Position numbers and translations under genes: made by a program. A DNA stretch of 59,785 bases from Gemmatimonadota bacterium (GTDB lineage: Bacteria > JAAXHH01): the NCBI GenBank assembly GCA_026706345.1, contig JAPOYX010000265.1, forward strand, positions 1-59,785, written 5' to 3'. The notes below the pieces were generated by a model. That model did no database searches, was not told where the DNA came from, and saw only the letters and a program-made list of their open reading frames with translations. Every line of letters starts with the position of its first letter. Within the stretch, counting starts at the first letter, position 1. This document shows, in pieces, positions 26,716 to 35,848 of the stretch.

Positions 26716-28707
26716 TCAGTCCTTTCCTTCCGCGGAATCGCCTGAAGGGGCGTCTGGTTCCGGACCATTCGGGATCGCCGGGCGGTCCGTCTGCCCGGGC
26801 GCTTCCGGCTGATCCTGCTTCCTGGACAGCTTCACGCCCTTGAGCGCCTTGGGCGCCAGGCGGATGCCCTTGGCCCGGTTCCCACGCACCGGATAGCTGG
26901 AAAGGTCGAATTCCTCCTCGAAGACCCGCATGCGCGGCGTGGGTTTGTAAGTGACGGTCGCCATGACATCGGGATCCGTGGTCAACTGGAGGATACGGCA
27001 ACCCTCGGGCACGAGTTCGTATCCCCTGTTCAGGATGAACTTCTCCAGCTTGCAGCGCTTGACAAAGGGGTGGCCGTTCCGGTCCCTGTAGATCATTGTG
27101 AATACCAGGTCGGGATCTACAAACCCGCAGTGCAGCATGCCCTTGTCCACGAAGAGCCGTTCGATTTCATCGTGGAGGGCGTAGGCGCCTGTCTTGCGGA
27201 TCACCAGCACCCGGTCGTACGGGGATACATCGAAGAGGGTATCGCCGCTGCTGAGATCGTACCCGAGGTACCCGGTGTTCCGGTCGTACTTGAGCGCGAG
27301 ATTTCGCTGCGCCGCCTCCCGGGCATCGACCCGCTTGAAGGAGGTGATGGTCGTCCTGCGCTGAAAAGCCTCGCGATACTGCCCGATGAGTCCTTCCAGG
27401 AGCGTGATCGCGCAGGCCGAAAGATTGCCCAGGTGATCCCTGATCTCGCGCAAGCGGTTCCGAATGCCCTTCATCTCCTCGTTGGCGCGGTTGATATCGT
27501 ACAGGGAGATCCGGCGGATCGGCACCTTGAGCAGGGTATCGATATCCTCGGACGTCAGTTCCTTCACCTTTGATTCGAAGGGTTCGAACCCCTCCCGGAT
27601 CGCTTCGTGGATCTTCTCCTGCTCCCGGACTTCCTCGATGCGCTTGTAGATCCGTTCCTTGATGAAGAGTTGCTCCAGCGTTTTCGCCCGCAGCTTCGCG
27701 TGCAGCTGCTTCCGTTCGATCTTGAGTTCCGCTTCGAGGACTTCCAGGAGCCGCTGCGTGTTGTGCCTGAGCACGTCGGTAACGGGCAGTATGCACGGGT
27801 GGCCCGCCCGGATTACCAGCACGTTCGTGGAGATGGAAGACTCGCAGTCGGTGAAGGCGTAAAGGGCGTCCACGGTTTCGTCTGAATGCACGCCCCGGGC
27901 CAGCCGGATTTCTATCTCCACCTCGTCCGCCGTGAAGTCGGAGATGCCGGCGATCTTCAACTTGTTCTTCTTCGCCGCCGCCTCGATGGAAGCGATCAGG
28001 CTTTCGGTGGTCGAACCGAAGGGCAGCTGACGGATGACGATGCGCTTGGGGTCCCTTACGTCCAGGTGGGCGCGGACCATCACCTTACCGTTGCCGTCGT
28101 TATATTCCGAGACGTCCACCAGGCCCCCGGTGGGGAAATCGGGCAGGACCTCGAAAGCCTCGTCCCTGAGGCAGGCGATCTGGGCCTCCATGAGCTCGAT
28201 GAGATTGTGGGGCAGGATCCGGGTCGCCATGCTCGAGGCGATGCCCTCGGCGCCCAGGGCGAGGAGCACGGGAATCTTCGCGGGAAAGGCCACCGGCTCC
28301 CGGTTGCGGCCGTCGTAGGAATCCACGTATTCGGTGATTTCCGGATCGTGCAGCACCTCCCTGGCAAGCTGCGTCAGCCGGCATTCGATGTACCGGGCCG
28401 CGGAGGCGGGGTCGCCGGTCAGGATGGAACCGAAATTGCCCTGCTTCTCGATGAACATGTCCTTGTTGGACAGGTTGACCAGCGAGCCGAAGATGGACTG
28501 GTCCCCGTGGGGATGGTACCGCATGGTCTGGCCGACCACGTTGGCTACCTTGTGGTACTTCCCGTCATCCATCTCGAAGAGGGTATGGAGAATACGCCGC
28601 TGCACCGGCTTGAGACCGTCGTCGATCTCCGGTATCGCGCGGTCCTTGATGAAATAGGAGGCGTACTTCAGGTAGTAGTCGTCGAAGAGGGTATCGGCGT
28701 AAGCCAT
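26716..28707 (-). CDS. parC: DNA topoisomerase IV subunit A (ParC), Bacteroidetes-like short form
   Basis: Breaks and rejoins DNA during decatenation. The N-terminal part has KPVQRRIL and YHPHGDQSIFGSLV, and Tyr106 in AARYIECR is the active-site Tyr following the expected Arg. The breakage-reunion domain spans about 1-350, then a long coiled-coil tower (about 330-440), and a reduced C-terminal part (about 460-620) with loosely repeated strands instead of a full beta-pinwheel. At 663 residues it is about 90 shorter than E. coli ParC, as in Bacteroidetes. The C-tail is low complexity. It starts 7 nt after parE. Confidence 0.92.
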   Translation of the reverse strand: MAYADTLFDDYYLKYASYFIKDRAIPEIDDGLKPVQRRILHTLFEMDDGKYHKVANVVGQTMRYHPHGDQSIFGSLVNLSNKDMFIEKQGNFGSILTGDPASAARYIECRLTQLAREVLHDPEITEYVDSYDGRNREPVAFPAKIPVLLALGAEGIASSMATRILPHNLIELMEAQIACLRDEAFEVLPDFPTGGLVDVSEYNDGNGKVMVRAHLDVRDPKRIVIRQLPFGSTTESLIASIEAAAKKNKLKIAGISDFTADEVEIEIRLARGVHSDETVDALYAFTDCESSISTNVLVIRAGHPCILPVTDVLRHNTQRLLEVLEAELKIERKQLHAKLRAKTLEQLFIKERIYKRIEEVREQEKIHEAIREGFEPFESKVKELTSEDIDTLLKVPIRRISLYDINRANEEMKGIRNRLREIRDHLGNLSACAITLLEGLIGQYREAFQRRTTITSFKRVDAREAAQRNLALKYDRNTGYLGYDLSSGDTLFDVSPYDRVLVIRKTGAYALHDEIERLFVDKGMLHCGFVDPDLVFTMIYRDRNGHPFVKRCKLEKFILNRGYELVPEGCRILQLTTDPDVMATVTYKPTPRMRVFEEEFDLSSYPVRGNRAKGIRLAPKALKGVKLSRKQDQPEAPGQTDRPAIPNGPEPDAPSGDSAEGKD

Positions 28708-28714
28708 GGATATC

Positions 28715-30709
28715 CTATACTTCGTCCAGCAGGTTTTCCACGATGTATTCCCTGCGCTCGGGCGTGTTCTTGCCCATGTAGAAATTCAGGGTGTCCGGTA
28801 TGCTGTGGATGGAACGGACGTTGACCTTCACGAGCCGCATGTCGGCACCGATGAACTGGCCGAATTCGCCGGGCGAGATCTCTCCCAGCCCCTTGAACCG
28901 GGTCACTTCCGCGCCCCGTATCCGGCCTAAGGCCGCGTTGCGTTCTTTCTCGCTGTAGCAGTACACGGTTTCCTTCGTGTTGCGTACCCGGAAGAGGGGC
29001 GTTTCCAGGATGTGGACGTGGCCCGCGAGCACCATCTCCTCGAAGTAGCCGAGGAAGAAGGTCATCAGAAGGTTTCGGATGTGATAGCCGTCGTAATCGG
29101 CGTCCGTCGCGATGATCACTTTGTTGAACCGCAGGTTCGACATCCCCTCCTCGATGCCGAGGGCCATCATGAGGTTGTAAAGCTCCTCGTTCTTGTAGAT
29201 GGCCGCCCGCGTGCGGGAAAAGACGTTCAACGGCACGCCCTTCAGCCCGAAGATCGCCTGGGTCAGCGGGTCCCGGGCCGATACCATGGAACCGGCGGCA
29301 GAGGGCCCCTCGGTGATGAATATGGAGGAATCCTCTCCGTACTTCGCGTGATCGAAGTGGTACTTGCAGTCCTTGAAATTGGGGATCTTGATGGCGATGC
29401 GCCGGGCCGCCTCGCGGGCTTCCTTCTTGACCGCGTTCAGTTCCTTCCGCAGGCGCTCGTTCTGCGTGATCTTCTCCTGGATCCGCTGGGCGGACTCCTG
29501 GTTCTTGTGCAGAAAGTCCACCACGGCGCTCCGGACCTCCGAAACGAGCCAGCCCCGGATCTCGGTATTGCCCAGCTTGTTCTTGGTCTGGGACTCGAAG
29601 ACCGGTTCCTTCAGCTTGATGGCGATGGCGCCCGCGATGGACTCGCGGACATCCACCCCCCCGTAGCTCTTCTTGAAGTACTCGTTGACGCCCTTGAGGA
29701 TGCCTTCGCGGAAGGCGCTCTGGTGGGATCCTCCGTCCGCAGTGTACTGGCCGTTCACGAAGGAGAAGAGCGTCTCGCCGTAATTGGTGGTGTGCGTGAA
29801 GGAGAACTCGATGTACTGGCTCTTGTGATAAGAGGGCTCGTAGAGGACATTCTTCCCCACCTCGGCCTTCAGGAAATCCAGCAGTCCGTACCGGGAAACG
29901 AAGCGCTTCTTATTGTAGATCATGCGGAGGCCGCTGTTCAGGCAGGCGTAGTTCCACATGCGGCGGTCGACATAGTCCGGCTGAAAGGCGTATTCCCCGA
30001 AGATCTCCTCGTCGGGCAGGAATTCGACATAGGTGCCGTCCGGCTCATCCGTATCGCCTTCGTGCTGGCCGAGAAGCTGTCCCCTCTCGTATACCGCCTC
30101 CGCGAACCGTCCGTCCCGGTACGCCACGGCGCGGAAATCGACGGAGAGGGCGTTGACCGCCTTGGCGCCGACGCCGTTCAGTCCGACGCTGAACTGAAAG
30201 ACCTCGTCATTGTACTTGGCGCCCGTGTTGATGATCGAGGTACACTCCACGACCTTGCCGAGGGGAATCCCGCGGCCGAAGTCGCGGACGCGGACCCGGT
30301 TGTCCTCGATGGTCACGTCGATCTTTCGGCCGTGGCCCATGATGAATTCGTCCACGGCATTGTCGATGACCTCCTTCAGCAGGACGTAGATGCCGTCTTC
30401 CGGATCGCTGCCGTTTCCGAGCCGGCCGATATACATGCCGGTCCGGAGCCGGATATGCTCCAGCGACGAGAGGGTCTTGACCTTGCTTTCGTCGTAGACG
30501 GCGGCGTCCGCCGCCGACGACGATCCGTTGCCTTCAACCGGCCGTGCGCCGTTTTCCGATTCGACCGCCCTTCCGTTGGTCGCGGCGCCGCTGTCGCGCG
30601 AGCCGTTCCCGTTTCCGGAACCGCCCCTCGACGCGTCATCACGCGACGTAAGCAGGTCGAGCTGGGTGTGCAGGTTCTCTCCGTTTCCCGAACCGTTCTG
30701 GGTCGCCAT
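28715..30709 (-). CDS. parE: DNA topoisomerase IV subunit B (ParE)
   Basis: ATPase subunit pairing with ParC. ATG 30709 (AAAGGA upstream) opens with about 70 low-complexity Gly/Ser/Asn residues before the conserved body at TLSSLEHIRLRTGMYIG. The GHKL ATPase site includes EVIDNAVDEF, RDFGRGIP and GLNGVGAKAVNAL. The TOPRIM metal site is seen as EGPSAAGS (usually EGDSAxGS, so Pro replaces Asp) and DADYDGYHIRNLL. The C-terminus shows RFKGLGE. The parE stop is 7 nt from the parC start and the promoter lies at 30802-30830, so parE-parC-mannonate dehydratase is one operon. Confidence 0.93.
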   Translation of the reverse strand: MATQNGSGNGENLHTQLDLLTSRDDASRGGSGNGNGSRDSGAATNGRAVESENGARPVEGNGSSSAADAAVYDESKVKTLSSLEHIRLRTGMYIGRLGNGSDPEDGIYVLLKEVIDNAVDEFIMGHGRKIDVTIEDNRVRVRDFGRGIPLGKVVECTSIINTGAKYNDEVFQFSVGLNGVGAKAVNALSVDFRAVAYRDGRFAEAVYERGQLLGQHEGDTDEPDGTYVEFLPDEEIFGEYAFQPDYVDRRMWNYACLNSGLRMIYNKKRFVSRYGLLDFLKAEVGKNVLYEPSYHKSQYIEFSFTHTTNYGETLFSFVNGQYTADGGSHQSAFREGILKGVNEYFKKSYGGVDVRESIAGAIAIKLKEPVFESQTKNKLGNTEIRGWLVSEVRSAVVDFLHKNQESAQRIQEKITQNERLRKELNAVKKEAREAARRIAIKIPNFKDCKYHFDHAKYGEDSSIFITEGPSAAGSMVSARDPLTQAIFGLKGVPLNVFSRTRAAIYKNEELYNLMMALGIEEGMSNLRFNKVIIATDADYDGYHIRNLLMTFFLGYFEEMVLAGHVHILETPLFRVRNTKETVYCYSEKERNAALGRIRGAEVTRFKGLGEISPGEFGQFIGADMRLVKVNVRSIHSIPDTLNFYMGKNTPERREYIVENLLDEV

Positions 30710-30795
30710 AGGTCCTTTCCCGATAGCAGATGACGACGGCAATAGACAGCTCATGCCACCGTGGGATTAGAACATGTCGTGTCAGGCCATGCAGT

Positions 30796-30897
30796 TAGCA
30801 CAATATATGGCAATCTGTCCCATGTGTCAATATACGCTATATGGCAATCGGCCGCACGTATCGATATACGCTACGTTTGTTTGGTAACTTGTCAAGG
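30796..30897. repeat. Three degenerate tandem copies of a 34 bp unit over the parE promoter
   Basis: ATATACGCTA recurs at 30830 and 30864, and ATATGGCAATC at 30805 and 30839, each 34 bp apart. The TGTCAA hexamer (minus -35) occurs at 30825 and again at 30890, close to twice the period. The repeats cover the promoter and the DNA just upstream. Confidence 0.6.
30802..30830 (-). promoter_or_regulatory. Promoter of the parE-parC operon
   Basis: TTGACA (30825-30830), 17 bp, TATATT (30802-30807): close to the sigma-70 consensus. The leader would be about 85 nt. It lies in the first copy of the 34 bp repeat. Confidence 0.65.
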
Positions 30898-30958
30898 TAA
30901 AACCATACCCGCACGGGGTCCGGCTTATGGGATCGAGGCGTTCAGGCCGGTCGGCCTG

Positions 30959-32113
30959 CTACCCGGCGCCGTCCGACTTCAGGATGTTTCGCGAGATGAC
31001 GATCTTCTGGGCTTCGGAGGTGCCTTCGTAGAGGGTGGTGATCCGTGCGTCCCGGTAGAAGCGCTCTACGTCGAAGTCCCGGATGTACCCGTAACCGCCA
31101 TGGATCTGAATGGCCTCGTTCGTGATCCGTATCGAGGCCTCCGACGCGTACAGCTTCGCCATGGACGACGCCGTTATGTAGTCCTGCCCGGCATCCTTGA
31201 GCCACGCGGCCCGGTAGGTCATGAGGCGGGCCGCCTCGAGTTCGGTCGCCATTTCGGCCAGCTTGAAGGCGATCGCCTGGAACTCGGCGATGGGTTTGCC
31301 AAACTGGGTCCGTTCCTTCGCGTACCCGAGGGATGCGTCGTAGGCGCCCTGCGCGATACCCAGGGCCTGCGCCGCGATGCCGATGCGGCCGCCGTTCAGA
31401 ATGGACAGCGCGATGTTCAGGCCCCGGCCTTCATCGCCCAACAGATTAGTCACCGGCACGCGGCAATCCTCGAAAACAAGCTCGCTGGTATCGGAGCCCC
31501 GGATACCGAGCTTCTGCTCCTGGCGGCCGACGGTAAATCCCGGCGTGTCCTTCTCCACGAGGAGCATGCCGAGGCCGCGGTGGCCGGTTCCGGGGGCGGT
31601 GGTCACCAGAACGAGGAGATAGTCCGCGAAACCGCCGTTGGTCACGAAGTGCTTCTTGCCGTTGATGACATAATCCGTGCCGTCCTTCAGCGCCGAGGTG
31701 GCCGTCGAGCCGACGTCCGTCCCGGCGCCGGGTTCGGTCAGCGCGAGGCAGGCCTGCGCCGCACCGCAACCCAGGGGCGGCAGGTAGGTCTTCCGCTGGT
31801 CTTCGGTCCCGAAGGCGTAGACGCCGTCTGCGAATAGGGAGTTATTGACGGAGACGCATACACCGGTCGAAGCGCACACCCGGGAGAACTCCTCCACGGC
31901 CAGCACGTAGCTGATGGTATCCAGCCCCGCTCCGCCGTACTCCTCGGGAATCATCATGGCCATGAAGCCCATCTCGCCGAGTTCCCGGATCGTTTCGTAA
32001 TGCACGGCCTCGCGCTCGTCGATTTCCCGGGCGTGGGGTTTCAGTTTCTCCTCGGCAATCCGGCGGGCGGTGTCCCGCATCATGACCTGGTCGCTGCTCA
32101 AAGCGAATTCCAT
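30959..32113 (-). CDS. Acyl-CoA dehydrogenase (short-chain type)
   Basis: FAD enzyme that introduces the alpha-beta double bond in acyl-CoA, passing electrons to ETF. The 384-residue product has ACLALTEPGAGTDVGS (FAD and substrate contacts), NGKKHFVTNGGFADYLLV, YAKERTQFGKPIAEFQ, the QIHGGYGYIRDFDVERFYRD signature split across QIHGGYGY and RDARITTLYEGTSE. The catalytic Glu (about 363, in YEGTSE) is at the short/medium-chain position. It is the last gene of an aldolase-M20-acyl-CoA dehydrogenase run, 13 nt after the M20 gene. Confidence 0.93.
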   Translation of the reverse strand: MEFALSSDQVMMRDTARRIAEEKLKPHAREIDEREAVHYETIRELGEMGFMAMMIPEEYGGAGLDTISYVLAVEEFSRVCASTGVCVSVNNSLFADGVYAFGTEDQRKTYLPPLGCGAAQACLALTEPGAGTDVGSTATSALKDGTDYVINGKKHFVTNGGFADYLLVLVTTAPGTGHRGLGMLLVEKDTPGFTVGRQEQKLGIRGSDTSELVFEDCRVPVTNLLGDEGRGLNIALSILNGGRIGIAAQALGIAQGAYDASLGYAKERTQFGKPIAEFQAIAFKLAEMATELEAARLMTYRAAWLKDAGQDYITASSMAKLYASEASIRITNEAIQIHGGYGYIRDFDVERFYRDARITTLYEGTSEAQKIVISRNILKSDGAG

Positions 32114-32126
32114 CGGTTCTCCCTCT

Positions 32127-33401
32127 TCAGTTTACGCCAAGCAACCGGACCGCGGTGACCGCCATGACCTTGCAGCTCTGCACGAGATGATCGATCTCGC
32201 AGTATTCATCGGGCTGGTGGGCGAGATGCAGCAGGCCGGGGCCGTAGGCGACACACTGCTTCACCCGCCCCGTGTTGTAAACGTGCTTGTGGTCATAGGT
32301 GCCCGGGCTAGCGACGTAGTCCGCCGGCGCCCCCGTGAGATCCTCGATCGTCCGCGCCGTCGTCCCGACCAGTTCGGCGTCCGGGTCGGTCTCGACCGGG
32401 TGAACGACCATCAGGTCGGTAAGCTCCGCGTTGAAATCAGGGTCTTCCGCGGCCAGGCCGCCGATCAGGGTCTCGATTTCCTGTCTTACGTCGTCAAAGG
32501 ATTCCTCTTTCAGGTAACGGCGGTCGAAGACGGCGGAGCACCGGTCGGCCACGCAGGGCGAGCCCACGCTCCCGTCCGTCTGCCCGCCGGAAATGCCGTT
32601 CACGTTGATCGTCGCGTGACGGGCCTCCGGCGGATCCACGGGCATGTCCGTTTTTCGGACGCGAAGCGCCGGCGCAAGGGTCGTTTCGATCTGCCGCAGG
32701 ACCCGCTCCATCTGGCTTATGGCGCTGACGCCCAGAAAGGGCATGCTGCCATGGGCGGTGCGGCCGATGGTGTCGATCCGGAACCAGTAGACCCCGCGGT
32801 GTCCCAGGCAGATCCGCCCCGGTCCGAAGGGTTCGGGGATGATCACGTACGACGTCCGTTCCGGGGAGATCAGTCCCTCGCGGGCGAGATGGTCCATGCC
32901 GGCGAACCCGCCGGTCTCCTCGTCCACCGTCGCACTGAATTCGAGGCTCCCAAGCAGGTCGACACCCGCCTGACGCAACGCGGCCGCCGCGAAGAGCGCG
33001 GCGGCGATGCCGCCCTTCATGTCGCAGGCGCCGCGCCCGTAGACCCTGCCGTCCTGCACCACCCCGGCGAAGGGATCGACCGTCCAGCCTTCGCCCGGCG
33101 GCACCACGTCGGTATGGCCGTTGAAATGCAGTGTGGGCATCGGAGACCGGCCGGGAAGACGGCCCACGACGTTCACGCGGGGACGTTCCGCGGAATGGTC
33201 CGGATGATGCTCGGCGGTCACGTAGCGGGTTTCGAAGCCCAGCGCTTTCAACCGGTCGCCCACCAGCCGGGCGCAGGGGAGGTATTCGTCGCCAGGCGGA
33301 TTCACGGAGGGAATGCGAATCAGCTCCCGCAAAAACCCCAGCATGTCTTCGCGGAGGACGTCAACCTGTTCCACGATACGCTGTTCCAGCGGGGTGATCA
33401 T
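32127..33401 (-). CDS. M20-family metallopeptidase (ArgE/DapE-like)
   Basis: Dizinc amidohydrolase of the ArgE/DapE group. Zinc ligands and catalytic residues are seen: GHTDVVP (His96, Asp98), RGACDMKGG (Asp127), DEETGG (Glu161 and Glu162) and, near the C-terminus, SPGTYDHKHVYNTGR in place of the usual His segment. Length 424. Family members cleave N-acetylornithine or N-succinyl-diaminopimelate, but related proteins hydrolyse other N-acyl amino acids, and the neighbours (aldolase, acyl-CoA dehydrogenase) do not point to arginine or lysine synthesis. Substrate left open. Gaps of 20 and 13 nt to its neighbours suggest an operon. Confidence 0.88.
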   Translation of the reverse strand: MITPLEQRIVEQVDVLREDMLGFLRELIRIPSVNPPGDEYLPCARLVGDRLKALGFETRYVTAEHHPDHSAERPRVNVVGRLPGRSPMPTLHFNGHTDVVPPGEGWTVDPFAGVVQDGRVYGRGACDMKGGIAAALFAAAALRQAGVDLLGSLEFSATVDEETGGFAGMDHLAREGLISPERTSYVIIPEPFGPGRICLGHRGVYWFRIDTIGRTAHGSMPFLGVSAISQMERVLRQIETTLAPALRVRKTDMPVDPPEARHATINVNGISGGQTDGSVGSPCVADRCSAVFDRRYLKEESFDDVRQEIETLIGGLAAEDPDFNAELTDLMVVHPVETDPDAELVGTTARTIEDLTGAPADYVASPGTYDHKHVYNTGRVKQCVAYGPGLLHLAHQPDEYCEIDHLVQSCKVMAVTAVRLLGVN

Positions 33402-33421
33402 GGGCTCACGGGTAAATGTGG

Positions 33422-34483
33422 CTATGCGGTGCCGGTGCGTTGGCGAATAGTAACGGGCCCTTGGATTTCAGGCGCCCTGTACCGGGTAACCCCGGTACAG
33501 GGCGTCTCGTCGTAGAACCTGGCCATGCTGCCCCTTTCCTTCGCCGCGTTGAACCGCATGCCCGCCCGGGGGTGCTGGTTCATCAGGCCCGTGATCATGT
33601 AAGGAATGTCGAATCCCCACATCAGTTCGGCCCGCATCGGCTCGACGTCGTACTGAATGCATTCCAGCAACGGCCGCAGGCGGAATTTAGGGTTGTGAAG
33701 GAACCCGACGATCAACTCCATGGGACAGTTGCCCGCGCCGCGGCCGAGACCGGCCAGGCTGGCGTCCAGGTAGTTCGCCCCGCGGATCAGTGCCTGGACC
33801 GTGTTGGCGAAGGCCAGTTGCTGATTGTTGTGGGCGTGAATGCCCACCTGCTTGTCGGTGGACTGCAGGGCGTTAAGGAACTTGTCCACGAGCGCTTCGA
33901 CCTGTTCGCTGTACAGCGCCCCGAAGCTGTCCACTACGTAGATGGCGTCCACACTGGATTCGGCCAGCATGGAAAGCGCCTCGTCCATCTCGCTTTCGGG
34001 AACCGTCGAAGCCGCCATGAGGTTCAGCGTGGTCTCGTAGCCCTTTTCGTGGGCGTCCTGGATCATGTCCAGCGCCAGCGGGATCTGGTGGATATAGGTG
34101 GCGATCCGGATCATGTCCAGCACGCTTTCTTCGGAGGGCAGAATATCGGTCTTGTAGTCGGATTTCTCCGCGTCGGCCATCGCCGCCAGCTTGAGCGGCG
34201 TGCCGTTGTCGCCCACGATGCCGCGGATGTCCTCTTCGGCGCAGAACTTCCACGGTCCGTGCTCATCGGGAGAAAAGATCTGCCGCGAGTTGATGTAGCC
34301 GATTTCCATGTAGTCGATCCCGCCGGCGACGCAGGCCCGGTAGACCGCCCTGACGGTATCCGCCTCGAAACGGTGGTCGTTCATCAGGCCGCCGTCCCGT
34401 ATCGTACAGTCGATGAGCTTGATCTCCGGACGGTAGGTCAGCCACTTTCGTGCCGGCGCTTCGTTGAGAGCTGATTGGTCCAT
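33422..34483 (-). CDS. DRE-TIM aldolase (4-hydroxy-2-oxovalerate aldolase-like)
   Basis: TIM-barrel lyase with DCTIRDGG (25-32, the D-x-T-x-R-D-G metal/catalytic motif), GIDYMEIGYI, VDSFGALYSEQV and the metal-binding GIHAHNNQQLAFAN (His-x-His). ASLAGLGRGAGNCPMELIV is the DmpG-type region. Length 353. DmpG normally pairs with an acylating aldehyde dehydrogenase, not found here, so this may be a stand-alone aldolase on a different 2-oxo acid. The start ATG 34483 was preferred over a 38-residue extension that lacks conserved sequence. First gene of the operon with M20 and acyl-CoA dehydrogenase. Confidence 0.82.
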   Translation of the reverse strand: MDQSALNEAPARKWLTYRPEIKLIDCTIRDGGLMNDHRFEADTVRAVYRACVAGGIDYMEIGYINSRQIFSPDEHGPWKFCAEEDIRGIVGDNGTPLKLAAMADAEKSDYKTDILPSEESVLDMIRIATYIHQIPLALDMIQDAHEKGYETTLNLMAASTVPESEMDEALSMLAESSVDAIYVVDSFGALYSEQVEALVDKFLNALQSTDKQVGIHAHNNQQLAFANTVQALIRGANYLDASLAGLGRGAGNCPMELIVGFLHNPKFRLRPLLECIQYDVEPMRAELMWGFDIPYMITGLMNQHPRAGMRFNAAKERGSMARFYDETPCTGVTRYRAPEIQGPVTIRQRTGTA

Positions 34484-34568
34484 AATCCTGTTCAGAACGC
34501 TCCTGGTATCTGGTGAATACGCGCAAATGCCCTGGCGGCCGCGAAAAGCACGGCCGACACCGCGACAG

Positions 34569-34597
34569 AACATATATGACACCCGGGCGCGGGACAA
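34569..34597 (-). promoter_or_regulatory. Possible promoter of the aldolase operon
   Basis: TTGTCC (34592-34597), 17 bp, TATGTT (34569-34574). Both boxes are imperfect. Confidence 0.3.
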
Positions 34598-34740
34598 GGT
34601 ATTTCAAGCAGCGCGCGCGAAAGACGCCCGCATCGGGTAGCGGCACGGACCACGGGTGATCTTCGAAGGGACATGGACCTTGCGGCCGGGCCTGGACCGG
34701 CCTGACCCCGCCTGGATCCGCCTGATTCCGCCCTTGCGTA

Positions 34741-34845
34741 GATTCGACGCGCTCGCCTGGACCCGCCCGTGAATAGATTCGAAACGCCCGGCTGAATCAG
34801 ACCGTGCATGGATTCGACGCGCCCGGCTGAATGCCCTTGACTAAA
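34741..34845. repeat. 35 bp tandem repeat, three copies, upstream of map
   Basis: GATTCGACGCG, GATTCGAAACG and GATTCGACGCG begin at 34741, 34776 and 34811, exactly 35 bp apart; GCCCGGCTGAAT follows in copies 2 and 3 and a diverged form in copy 1. Just before it (34690-34740) lie shorter Gly/Cys-rich repeats based on CCGCCTG. The last copy runs into the -35 box of the map promoter. Confidence 0.7.
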
Positions 34846-34864
34846 TCCCCTTCCCCTGTATCAT
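34837..34864 (+). promoter_or_regulatory. Promoter of map
   Basis: TTGACT (34837-34842), 16 bp, TATCAT (34859-34864). The start near 34871 gives a leader of about 84 nt that includes a small CCCGG/CCGGG hairpin followed by TTTTT just before the gene. Confidence 0.5.
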
Positions 34865-34954
34865 GCTTGGTGCGTTCGGGCCGCGCCAATCAAGCGCATA
34901 CCCGGACGCGCCGGGCATTCGTTTTTGCGGGCTGAATCTCACGGGATAAAGACC

Positions 34955-35737
34955 ATGGGCATCATTCTCAAGACGGAAAAACAGATCGAGACCATTCGCC
35001 GCAGCGCCCAGGCCGCGACTGCGACGCTGCAGCGTATGGGGGAAGCCGTAAAACCGGGCCTGGCGACGTCCGAACTGGACAGGATCGCCCGGAAAATGAT
35101 CCGGGACTTCGGGGGCACATCCTCTTTCCTGGGATACAAGCCCACTTTCCATCCGCCCTTTCCCGCCACGATCTGCGCGTCCATCAACGATGAGATCGTA
35201 CACGGCATCCCCAGTCCGCGGCGCGAGGTCGCCGAGGGAGACATACTCAGTCTCGACTTCGCCATGATCATCGACGGGTACCACGGCGATACGGCTTTTA
35301 CTTTCCCCGTCGGCCGTGTTTCACCGGAGACGCAGCGGCTGCTGGACGTCACGCGGACTTCGGTATTCAAGGGGATCGAGGAAGCGAAGCCGGGAAACCG
35401 CATCGGCGACATCGGACACGCGGTGCAGAAACACGCGGAATCCCACGGATACTCGGTGGTGCGGGACCTGTGCGGACACGGGATCGGCCGCAGTCTCTGG
35501 GAGGAACCGCAGGTCCCCAATTACGGCAGGCCGCAGCGCGGCATCCGGCTCAAACCGGGCATGGTCATCGCCATTGAACCCATGGTGTGCGCGGGCGCGC
35601 ACGCGATCCGGGTCCTCGACGACGAATGGACGACCTCCACCGCCGACGGACGGCTGTCCGCCCATTTCGAGCATACGGTCGCCATCCTGTCCGACGGTCC
35701 CGAGATTCTGACAGAAAATTCCGACCTCTGGGATTAA
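34955..35737 (+). CDS. map: Methionine aminopeptidase, type I
   Basis: Removes the initiator Met from new proteins. The 260-residue pita-bread protein has the five metal ligands in context: LDFAMIIDGYHGDTAFTF (two Asp), GHGIGRSLWEEPQ (His), IEPMV (Glu) and the final HFEHTVAI (Glu). Substrate His in HGIPSP. Start ATG 34955 (MGIILKTEKQ) is preferred over TTG 34925 because the family N-terminus begins at this Met. Solitary gene with its own promoter, convergent with the GNAT fusion gene. Confidence 0.96.
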   Translation: MGIILKTEKQIETIRRSAQAATATLQRMGEAVKPGLATSELDRIARKMIRDFGGTSSFLGYKPTFHPPFPATICASINDEIVHGIPSPRREVAEGDILSLDFAMIIDGYHGDTAFTFPVGRVSPETQRLLDVTRTSVFKGIEEAKPGNRIGDIGHAVQKHAESHGYSVVRDLCGHGIGRSLWEEPQVPNYGRPQRGIRLKPGMVIAIEPMVCAGAHAIRVLDDEWTTSTADGRLSAHFEHTVAILSDGPEILTENSDLWD

Positions 35738-35780
35738 CGCGACCGGTCCATCCGGTACGGCGCGATCCGAAGGATGTTGC

Positions 35781-35807
35781 GGCATTCAGGATGCGCATCT
35801 GAACGCC
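35781..35807. terminator. Possible bidirectional hairpin between map and the GNAT fusion gene
   Basis: Arms GGCATTCAG (35781-35789) and CTGAACGCC (35799-35807) pair with one mismatch on the plus RNA, which becomes a G-U pair on the minus RNA. No U-run follows on either strand, so efficiency is uncertain. Confidence 0.3.
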
Positions 35808-35848
35808 GGGGTCTTTCCATGTCCTTCTACAACCCCGTCAGTACTTGT

